Positions 6,491 through 11,397 of a stretch of 11,397 nt of DNA are shown piece after piece; positions within the stretch are counted from its first letter, which is position 1; each line of letters starts with the position of its first letter. Below the pieces are notes generated by a model. The model made no database searches. It saw only the letters and a list, made by a program, of their open reading frames with translations, and had not been told where the DNA came from. This DNA comes from Lachnospiraceae bacterium UBA3785 (GTDB lineage Bacteria; Bacillota; Clostridia; Lachnospirales; Lachnospiraceae): NCBI GenBank assembly GCA_002369495.1, contig DFFD01000207.1, positions 1 through 11,397 of the forward strand. The letters are read 5' to 3'. Both the position numbers and the translations under genes were made by a program.

Positions 6491-6517
6491 CAGCCTGCCT
6501 ATTAGGCAGGCTGTTTT
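6491..6517 (+). terminator. Terminator-like hairpin between the two tRNA genes
   Basis: CAGCCTGCC (6491-6499) pairs perfectly with GGCAGGCTG (6505-6513) around TATTA, followed by only four T. It starts 6 nt after tRNA-Ala and ends 9 nt before tRNA-Arg. It may be a leaky terminator or a processing hairpin. A perfect -35 hexamer, TTGACA (6487-6492), overlaps its left edge. Confidence 0.7.
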
Positions 6518-6526
6518 AAAAGAAAT

Positions 6527-6598
6527 GTGTCTGTAGCTCAGTGGATAGAGCACTGGATTCCGGTTCCAGGTGCGCGGGTTCGACTCCTGTCAGACACA
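6527..6598 (+). tRNA. tRNA-Arg(CCG)
   Basis: A 72-nt cloverleaf. The acceptor GTGTCTG (6527-6533) pairs perfectly with CAGACAC (6591-6597), and the discriminator is A6598. The D-arm GCTC/GAGC has the loop AGTGGATA, with A in the position-20 slot, an arginine identity element. The anticodon stem CTGGA/TCCAG encloses the loop TTCCGGT, giving anticodon CCG, which reads CGG. The T-arm GCGGG/CCTGT has two G-U pairs and the loop TTCGACT. CCA is not encoded. There is little room for a promoter after the preceding hairpin, so co-transcription with tRNA-Ala is the simplest reading. Confidence 0.96.
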
Positions 6599-6601
6599 CG
6601 G

Positions 6602-6640
6602 AAGTGCCGGTCGAACGTGTTCGTCCGGCGCTTTTCTTTT
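6602..6640 (+). terminator. Rho-independent terminator after tRNA-Arg
   Basis: A long stem: AAGTGCCGG (6602-6610) pairs with CCGGCGCTT (6625-6633) with one T-G wobble. Beyond a T-T mismatch an inner stem CGAAC/GTTCG follows. A T-rich tail, TTCTTTT, ends the unit. It begins 3 nt after the mature tRNA end. Confidence 0.88.
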
Positions 6641-6699
6641 TATCCGGCCCGCCGGCATCGATGGCGCGCCGTGTGCTTAAAAGAAAGGAAGAAACGGTC

Positions 6700-7491
6700 T
6701 TGAACGAAATAAAGGAATGGATATCGGACAATCTTCGCTACCTTATGCTGATCGCGGCCATCCTGGCCGTTCTGGCAGCCCTCTTTTTCGGCGTGCGGGC
6801 GATGACAAGGGGACTCGACGACGAATCGCCGCGTTCCGGCGGGAAGACCGGCACGACGGAGAGCACCGATGTTTCAGAGAGCACCCCGGCTTCGGAGAGC
6901 GTTCCGGCGGAGAGTACCCCGGCAGAGTCGAGCACCCCGGCAGAGTCGAGCACCCCGGCTGAGGAGAGCACCCCGGCAGAGTCGAGCACCCCGGCAGAGT
7001 CGAGCACCCCGGCTGAGGAGAGCACCCCGGCTGAAGAGAGCCGCGCGGCGGAGAAATCCGAGGCGGACACGGAGCAGCTCATCAGGGACTACTTCGACGC
7101 GGTCGGCAGGCAGGATCTTGATGCGGTCCTCAGGCTGGTCGACGGCCTCAGCGAGGAGGATAAGGCTTCCGTGAGAGATGACCGGACGGCCTACTCGAAC
7201 CTGGAGGTCCTTCTTCGTGACGGCCTCCGCGGGAACGGCGAGGATTATGTGGCCTTTGTCTCCTATGATTATAAAAATGAGACCCAGTATGTGACCCACC
7301 ACGGGCTCTCCTGGCTCTACGTGAAGAGAAATGCGAACGGAGCCCTGAAGATCATGGTTCAGGGCGGCTCCGACAGCCGGGTGACCGGACTGGCGGAATC
7401 CCTGATGCAGGAGAAGGAGATCGCGGAGATGATCGCCGAGGCGGAGGCGAAAGCGGCCGCTGCGGACGAGGAGGAGAAGGCGGCAGCATGA
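6700..7491 (+). CDS. Membrane-anchored protein with (S/E)STPAE repeat linker and NTF2-like outer domain
   Basis: This 263-residue protein starts at TTG 6700, preceded by AAAGGAAG at 6684-6691, 8 nt away. The frame is open further upstream, through the tRNA-Arg gene, but the ATG at 6661 has no ribosome site. Seen: a short N-terminus; one membrane helix at about 13-32 (YLMLIAAILAVLAALFFGV); a low-complexity Ser/Thr/Pro/Ala/Glu linker at about 53-118 built from six-residue units; a compact domain at about 123-222; and an Ala/Glu/Lys-rich tail. The domain has the YFDAVGRQDLDAVLRLVD opening and GLSWLYVKRNANGALKI ending that I associate with NTF2-like extracellular domains of clostridial lipoproteins and membrane proteins. 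That fold is inferred from pattern only. Topology is probably outside the cell, with the linker spanning the wall. No clear promoter lies between the tRNA terminator and this gene. It shares a terminator with the convergent deacetylase. Function is not recognised. Confidence 0.75.
   Translation: MNEIKEWISDNLRYLMLIAAILAVLAALFFGVRAMTRGLDDESPRSGGKTGTTESTDVSESTPASESVPAESTPAESSTPAESSTPAEESTPAESSTPAESSTPAEESTPAEESRAAEKSEADTEQLIRDYFDAVGRQDLDAVLRLVDGLSEEDKASVRDDRTAYSNLEVLLRDGLRGNGEDYVAFVSYDYKNETQYVTHHGLSWLYVKRNANGALKIMVQGGSDSRVTGLAESLMQEKEIAEMIAEAEAKAAAADEEEKAAA
6925..7032. repeat. Tandem repeat: 18-bp units arranged in two 54-bp copies, coding
   Basis: Six 18-bp units encode ESSTPA- or EESTPA-type hexapeptides. 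They form a higher-order repeat: 6925-6978 and 6979-7032 match at 53 of 54 bases, differing only in the last base (A against T). Less perfect units flank them on both sides (about 6880-6924 and 7033-7044). Identity at third codon positions points to recent duplication, so copy number is likely to vary between strains. Confidence 0.95.
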
Positions 7492-7504
7492 AACGGATGA
7501 AATA

Positions 7505-7543
7505 AAAAACCGGGCAGAACGGTGAGCGTTCTGCCCGGTTTTT
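7505..7543. terminator. Bidirectional terminator shared by two convergent envelope genes
   Basis: A perfect 17-bp stem (7505-7521 with 7527-7543) around the loop GTGAG. The GC-rich core ACCGGGCAGAACG is flanked by A5 on the left and T5 on the right, so a U-tract follows the hairpin in either direction. It ends 7 nt before the stop of the deacetylase gene on the minus strand. Confidence 0.95.
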
Positions 7544-7550
7544 ATTTTGA

Positions 7551-9155
7551 TCAGTTGAAGTCCGAATAGACCTGCCCGCCTTTCAGCTCGGTATTCTTGA
7601 GCTTTGCGAGCTCGCTCACGGTCACCAGCTGGTAGCCGCGCTCGAGAAGCCGCGGGATGATCTCTCTCGCCGCCTCGTAGGAGGCCTGGTAGATCTCGTG
7701 CATCAGGATGATGTCCCCGTCGGAGACCTCGTTCATGACCACATTGACGGTGTTCCAGGTGTCTCTCGTCTCCCAGTCGCGCGTGTCCACATTCCAGGTG
7801 ATGAGCGGCATGCCCTGCGAGGAGGCCTCGACCGTGGCGTTCGTGCCGCCTCCCGGCGGACGGAAGAGCGTAGGCGCCTTGCCGGTGATCGCCTTGACGG
7901 CGTCGTTGGTGCTCGTGATCTGCTTGGCAATCTCAGGCGCCGTGAGCTTCGTCAGCGTCGTGTGGTCCCAGGTGTGGTTGCCCTGCTCCATGCCGATGTC
8001 GAACTCCCGCTTGACGGCGTCCGGATATTTTTCGACTTCCGTGCCGATCATGAAGAAGGTTGCCTTGACATGATAGGATTCCAGCAGGCTCAGGAGCTCA
8101 TCGGTGTATTCGCCGGGCCCGTCGTCGAACGTGATGGCGACAGCCGGCGAATCCGTATATTTGCGGGACTCGTCGAGAACGCCGGATGAAGTGAAGAAAT
8201 GCCACCCGTTGTCGTAATAGTGCCAGCCGATGTACTGGGAGCCCGGCGCGTCGAAGTAATGCTTTCCGTCCTCAGCGGTGACCCAGCCGGTGACGACGCG
8301 GCCGTCCTCCCCGAAGTAGTAGAGGGCTCCGTCGAAGGTCTGCATGCCTGTGAGTAATACGCCTTCCGCGGAAAATGCATACAGCGCGTCGTCGATCGTG
8401 ACCAGCCCGACTGCCATGGTGCCGTCGCTGTAGAAATAGTGCCTGCCGTCCGCAAGGTCAGCCCAGCCGGTGTGCATTTTCCCACTGTCGGTGAAGTAGT
8501 AATGATTGCCGTCGATCTCCCGGAAGCCGGTGACAAGGACGCCGTCGCCGCCGAGATAATAGCGGCTGCCGTCGATGTCCTGCCAGCCGTACTGCACGGA
8601 GCCGTCAGGCGCCATGTAGAAGACGCGGCCGTCGGATTCGGTGTACCAGCCGGTCACGGCCGATCCGTCTTCCGAGAGCCTGAAGAGCCTGCCGTCCGGG
8701 CTGCTCGCCCACAGATCCCGGTAGAGCCGGCCGGCGGGGTCAAACCAGTAGGTTTTTCCGTCGATCGAGGTCCAGCCGGCGGCGAAGCGCCCGTTTTCCT
8801 TAAAATAGTAGAGCTGCCCGTCCACGGTCTTCCAGACGGAAGAGAAGGTCTCGCCTGTTCCGGACGTGTAGAGCCAGCCTTCCTCATCGACCTGCCAGCA
8901 GGAGAGATCCGGCGCTTTCCGAATCGAGGTCGGATCAATGGTGAACGGCAGGGATTCGGCCTCCGCGGGCGGGCTGTCCTCAGCCGGTGCGGAGGAAACG
9001 GCGGGGGATTCGGCGGATGTACCGCTGTCCGGAGGCGCCCCGCTCCTGTTTCCGGCACAATAGACCAGAAGGATGGCTGCCGCGGCAAATGCAATCAGCA
9101 TCAGAGCCTCGCGGCGGCGCTCCTTAAGGATCGCAAATCGCAAAGATTCTTTCAT
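7551..9155 (-). CDS. Surface polysaccharide deacetylase (NodB/CE4) with cell-wall-binding-like repeats
   Basis: A 534-residue protein exported through one N-terminal membrane segment (about 18-34). A Cys follows at 33, but the preceding VY does not make a good lipobox. A Ser/Pro/Ala/Glu-rich linker covers about 40-70. About 11 repeats of roughly 20 residues follow at about 94-330, each with an aromatic pair, a glycine turn and TGW or DG (for example LYYFKENGRFAAGW). They resemble the choline/glucan-binding CW_binding_1 repeats. The C-terminal NodB domain (about 335-515) has all five motifs: TFDDGP (D344, D345), HTWDH (H394, H398), RPPGGG (R432), DTRDW (D457) and LMHE (H486). The zinc triad D-H-H is intact. 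The family removes N-acetyl groups from peptidoglycan or other GlcNAc/MurNAc polymers outside the cell; the substrate cannot be read here. GGGGAG lies 9 nt before the ATG. Confidence 0.94.
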   Translation of the reverse strand: MKESLRFAILKERRREALMLIAFAAAAILLVYCAGNRSGAPPDSGTSAESPAVSSAPAEDSPPAEAESLPFTIDPTSIRKAPDLSCWQVDEEGWLYTSGTGETFSSVWKTVDGQLYYFKENGRFAAGWTSIDGKTYWFDPAGRLYRDLWASSPDGRLFRLSEDGSAVTGWYTESDGRVFYMAPDGSVQYGWQDIDGSRYYLGGDGVLVTGFREIDGNHYYFTDSGKMHTGWADLADGRHYFYSDGTMAVGLVTIDDALYAFSAEGVLLTGMQTFDGALYYFGEDGRVVTGWVTAEDGKHYFDAPGSQYIGWHYYDNGWHFFTSSGVLDESRKYTDSPAVAITFDDGPGEYTDELLSLLESYHVKATFFMIGTEVEKYPDAVKREFDIGMEQGNHTWDHTTLTKLTAPEIAKQITSTNDAVKAITGKAPTLFRPPGGGTNATVEASSQGMPLITWNVDTRDWETRDTWNTVNVVMNEVSDGDIILMHEIYQASYEAAREIIPRLLERGYQLVTVSELAKLKNTELKGGQVYSDFN

Positions 9156-9191
9156 AATAATATTCTCCCCATGGGCTTTAAGCCATGCCTT

Positions 9192-9220
9192 ATCATAGCA
9201 CTTTCTTCCGGGAATGAAAA
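9192..9220 (-). promoter_or_regulatory. Predicted sigma-A promoter for the polysaccharide deacetylase
   Basis: On the minus strand: TTTTCA (9220-9215), a 17-nt spacer, then TATGAT (9197-9192). The predicted start near 9185 leaves a leader of about 30 nt with GGGGAG (plus-strand CTCCCC, 9165-9170). Confidence 0.6.
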
Positions 9221-9231
9221 GCTTGAAACCG

Positions 9232-9246
9232 TTAAGAATATCTTAA
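9232..9246. promoter_or_regulatory. Inverted repeat between divergent promoters, candidate regulator site
   Basis: TTAAGA (9232-9237) and TCTTAA (9241-9246) form a perfect inverted repeat around ATA. It lies between the predicted -35 boxes of the deacetylase (ends 9220) and rluF (begins 9261), where an activator or repressor could reach both. No T-tract or coding context suggests a terminator. AT-rich short repeats can be chance. Confidence 0.35.
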
Positions 9247-9260
9247 GTTTTTACTATGGT

Positions 9261-9289
9261 TTGATTTTTGTGCACGCAGATGATACAAT
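9261..9289 (+). promoter_or_regulatory. Predicted sigma-A promoter for rluF-ligA
   Basis: TTGATT (9261-9266), a 17-nt spacer, then TACAAT (9284-9289). The start near 9296 leaves a leader of about 66 nt to the rluF ATG at 9362. It rules out the TTG at 9293 as the translation start, since that codon would fall before the transcript begins. Confidence 0.7.
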
Positions 9290-9361
9290 AGATTGGCGCA
9301 TATTTACCTGAGACAGGAACATGACTCATCAGCGGGGCCCAGAGGAAAGGCGGATCAGGGA

Positions 9362-10150
9362 ATGGAAGAGGAGAACATACGGCTTAACAAGTATATCAGC
9401 GGCGCAGGTTTCTGTTCGCGGCGGGAGGCTGACCGGATGCTGGCCGAAGGCCGGGTGTCCGTGCTGGCGCCCGGAAAGGAGAAGGCGGAGAAAGCTTCGG
9501 TCGGAGCCCGCATTTCTCCGGGTGACAGGGTGTTTGTGGACGGCAGGGAAGTCCTGCGTTCCGGTGATGAATTTCTCTATCTGATGCTGAATAAGCCCAG
9601 AGGTATCGTCTGCACGGGGGACCGCCGTGTAAAGGAAAATATCATTGATTTTGCCGGCCTTAAGCACTATATTTCCTATGCGGGAAGGCTCGATAAAGAC
9701 TCAACCGGGCTGGTCCTCCTGACCAACGACGGGGAGCTGAACGATAAGATCATGCGGGCGGCCAATTTTCACGAGAAGGAGTATTTCATCCGTGTCGACA
9801 AATTCGTGACGGACGAGTTCGTAAAGAAAATGCGGAGCGGCATGACGATCGTCCTCGACGACGACCGGCACCTCGTCACAAAGCCCGGGGAGGAGAAACC
9901 GGTGGGCACACCGGTGAAAACGCGCCCCTGCCGGGTCAAAAAAATGGGCAGGCACACATTTCTGATCACCCTGACGCAGGGCTACAACCGGCAGATCCGC
10001 CGGATGTGCGCGGCCTGCGGCTACTCCGTCCTGGAACTGAAGCGCATCCGCCTCATGAACCTCGAGCTGGGATCTCTCAAGGAAGGCATGAAGCGCTTCC
10101 TCACGAAGGAGGAGATCGAGGGGCTCAGGAAGATGGCGGGATTGTCCTGA
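9362..10150 (+). CDS. rluF: 23S rRNA pseudouridine synthase, RluF type
   Basis: A 262-residue enzyme. An S4 RNA-binding domain (about 5-65, IRLNKYISGAGFCSRREADRM) is followed by the RsuA/RluB/RluF catalytic domain. Seen: the catalytic aspartate in GRLDKDSTGL (D111); NDKIMRAANFHEKEY (127-141); and the block with LTQGYNRQIRRMCAACGY near the C-terminus. The HEKEY, RPCRVKK and LMNLELGSL segments fit E. coli RluF (target U2604 of 23S rRNA) better than RluB, though the exact target uridine is inferred. The S4 domain has a lysine-rich insertion (VLAPGKEKAEKAS, about 34-46) where shorter loops are usual. The ATG at 9362 is the first conserved methionine; GGAAAGG at 9344-9350 lies 11 nt upstream. ligA follows after 19 nt, so the two are probably co-transcribed. 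Confidence 0.9.
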   Translation: MEEENIRLNKYISGAGFCSRREADRMLAEGRVSVLAPGKEKAEKASVGARISPGDRVFVDGREVLRSGDEFLYLMLNKPRGIVCTGDRRVKENIIDFAGLKHYISYAGRLDKDSTGLVLLTNDGELNDKIMRAANFHEKEYFIRVDKFVTDEFVKKMRSGMTIVLDDDRHLVTKPGEEKPVGTPVKTRPCRVKKMGRHTFLITLTQGYNRQIRRMCAACGYSVLELKRIRLMNLELGSLKEGMKRFLTKEEIEGLRKMAGLS

Positions 10151-10169
10151 ATTGCGAAAGGAAACGATT

Positions 10170-11397
10170 ATGGCAGATAATAATAAGGAAGAACTCCGGC
10201 AGGAATACGAGGAGCTCGTCGGAAAGATCCGTTATTATAATGAAAAATACGAGGCGTCCGAGCCCGAAATCTCGGATTACGAGTACGATCAGCTGATGCT
10301 GCGTCTCAAAGCCATGGAGAAGGAGCACCCCGGACTCGCCGCGGAGGACTCTCCGACCAGGACCGTCGGCGCGGCGGTAAAACGCGAGGCCGGCGTCACC
10401 GTGACGCACCGGGTCCCCATGCTCTCCATCCAGGACGTGTTCACGAAGGAGGAGGTCACAGCCTGGGCGGATGATGTGCGGCGGCTGCATCCGGACGCGC
10501 ATTTCCGCGTCGAGCAGAAGATCGACGGGCTCTCCATGACGCTGCGCTACGAGAACGGGCAGCTGGCGCTGGCCGAGACCCGCGGCGACGGCTTCATCGG
10601 CGAGGACGTGACGCTCAACGCCCGGGTGATCCCGGACGTGATCGAGTCTGTTCCGGCAGATACGGGGTATCTCGAAGTCCGCGGCGAGGTCTACATGACC
10701 CACGAGGATTTTGACGCGGTGAACCGTCACCAGGAACTCATCGGAAAGAAGATCTTCGCCAATCCCCGCAACTGCGCGGCCGGAACGCTCCGGCAGCTGG
10801 ACCCGGAGGAGACGAAGCGGAGAGGGCTGTCGCTCTTCATTTTCAATGTGCAGGACGGAGATGCATCCTTCACCGTCTCGCACACGGAAGGGCTTAAGAA
10901 ACTGGCGGATCTCGGAATGAAGACGGTGCCGGGCGAGCTCTGCAGCACGGACGAGGAGATCCTCGCGGCGATCGACCGGATCGGAGAGGAACGGGGCGAC
11001 CTGCCCTACGACATCGACGGAGCGGTCGTGAAGATCGACGAGATCGCCTACCGGACGGATTTTCCGGCGGGAAGCAAGTATTCGAGCGGCCACATCGCCT
11101 ACAAATATCCGCCCGAGGAGAAGGAGACCGTCATCCGCGACATCGAGATCTCGATCGGCATGACGGGCCGGGTCAATCCAACGGCTGTATTTGATCCGAT
11201 CCGGCTCTGCGGGACGACCGTTTCCAGGGCAACGCTCCACAACCAGGACTTTATCAATGACCTGCACATCGGCATCGGCGACACGGTGGTCGTCTACAAA
11301 TCGGGGGAAATCATCCCGAAGATCCGCCGCTCCGTGCCGGAGAAACGGCCGGAGGGGACAGAGGACTTCCGCCTGCCGGACGTCTGCCCGGTCTGCG
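10170..11397 (+). CDS. ligA: NAD-dependent DNA ligase LigA, 3' end cut off
   Basis: The frame is open from ATG 10170 to the window edge: 409 complete codons of an enzyme usually about 650-670 residues long. It seals nicks in replication and repair through an adenylated lysine, using NAD. Seen in order: domain Ia, which binds the NMN half of NAD (YYNEKYEASEPEISDYEYDQL, about 22-42); HRVPMLSIQDVF (80-91), the family's substrate loop; the nucleotidyltransferase motif KIDG with the adenylated lysine K117; ETRGDGFIGEDVT; RGEVYM; NPRNCAAGTLRQLD; DIDGAVVKID; AYKYPPEEK; the OB-fold start with GMTGRVNPTAVFDP; and finally DVCPVC, the first cysteine pair of the zinc finger. The helix-hairpin-helix and BRCT domains lie beyond the window. 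GAAAGGAAA upstream is a good ribosome site. It is the second gene of a likely rluF-ligA operon. Confidence 0.97.
   Translation, partial: MADNNKEELRQEYEELVGKIRYYNEKYEASEPEISDYEYDQLMLRLKAMEKEHPGLAAEDSPTRTVGAAVKREAGVTVTHRVPMLSIQDVFTKEEVTAWADDVRRLHPDAHFRVEQKIDGLSMTLRYENGQLALAETRGDGFIGEDVTLNARVIPDVIESVPADTGYLEVRGEVYMTHEDFDAVNRHQELIGKKIFANPRNCAAGTLRQLDPEETKRRGLSLFIFNVQDGDASFTVSHTEGLKKLADLGMKTVPGELCSTDEEILAAIDRIGEERGDLPYDIDGAVVKIDEIAYRTDFPAGSKYSSGHIAYKYPPEEKETVIRDIEISIGMTGRVNPTAVFDPIRLCGTTVSRATLHNQDFINDLHIGIGDTVVVYKSGEIIPKIRRSVPEKRPEGTEDFRLPDVCPVC

Noticed and set aside
6414..6598. tRNA genes as attachment site of an integrated element
   Set aside because: There is no integrase, no direct repeat of a tRNA 3' end in the window, and no change of gene type or composition beside the tRNAs.
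6541..6699. Longer version of the repeat-linker protein running through tRNA-Arg
   Set aside because: The upstream part overlaps the tRNA and its terminator. The ATG at 6661 has no Shine-Dalgarno, while TTG 6700 has AAAGGAAG at ideal distance.
6925..7032. Possible CRISPR array or regulatory iteron from the regular 18/54-bp repeats
   Set aside because: The units are contiguous with no spacers, lie inside a coding frame and keep its period of 3. No cas or replication gene is present.
6738..7302. Minus-strand and shifted frames with regular repeats (LSSAGVL-like and APRQSR-like)
   Set aside because: They are the same 18-bp DNA repeat read in other frames. The plus frame with a membrane helix, ribosome site and folded domain is the real one.
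8439..9311. Plus-strand open frame of 290 codons opposite the deacetylase
   Set aside because: It is antisense to the repeat region of a well-supported gene, has no ribosome site or domain, and its repeats merely mirror those of the wall-binding array.
9293..9361. Longer rluF product starting at TTG 9293
   Set aside because: The start would lie before the predicted transcript start, has no ribosome site, and adds 23 residues not typical of the S4 N-terminus. ATG 9362 fits the family.

Overview
The window reads as chromosomal DNA of a GC-rich member of the Clostridia, most likely Lachnospiraceae-like. This rests on a DUF5688-type protein and a YczE-type membrane protein, strong Shine-Dalgarno sites, sigma-A type promoters, a Gram-positive wall protein with choline/glucan-binding-like repeats, and C-ending tRNA anticodons that suit GC-rich codon use. 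The family is inferred from gene content, not from a marker search. The window is mostly housekeeping. I see no phage, transposon, CRISPR array or defence island.

Layout. (1) 1-1849, plus: the 3' part of an RseP/RasP-type site-2 protease with two PDZ domains, then a YczE-type integral membrane protein 7 nt downstream. (2) 1857-4647: a shikimate-pathway cluster. It holds a free-standing shikimate kinase homologue with eroded substrate motifs (plus), aroE on the minus strand with its 3' end overlapping that gene, and, divergent from aroE across 55 bp, a single ORF fusing type I 3-dehydroquinate dehydratase (AroD) to a complete shikimate kinase (AroK). Together AroE and the fusion cover three consecutive steps: dehydroquinate to dehydroshikimate to shikimate to shikimate-3-phosphate. 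(3) 4657-5312: efp with its own promoter and terminator. (4) 5405-6343: a DUF5688 protein of unknown function. (5) 6372-6640: tRNA-Ala(CGC) and tRNA-Arg(CCG) with a terminator-like hairpin between them. (6) 6700-9155: two convergent envelope genes sharing a perfect 17-bp-stem bidirectional terminator. One encodes a membrane-anchored protein with a Ser/Thr-Pro-Ala-Glu repeat linker, the other a polysaccharide deacetylase with about 11 wall-binding-like repeats. (7) 9192-11397: a divergent promoter region, then rluF (23S rRNA pseudouridine synthase) and the 5' part of ligA (NAD-dependent DNA ligase), which runs off the window.

The longest stretch without a protein gene is 6344-6699 (356 bases). 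It contains the tRNA promoter, both tRNAs and two hairpins. The points most worth a second look are the degenerate second shikimate kinase, the AroD-AroK fusion, the palindrome at the aroE/aroD divergent promoters, the hairpin between the tRNAs, and the convergent envelope pair.
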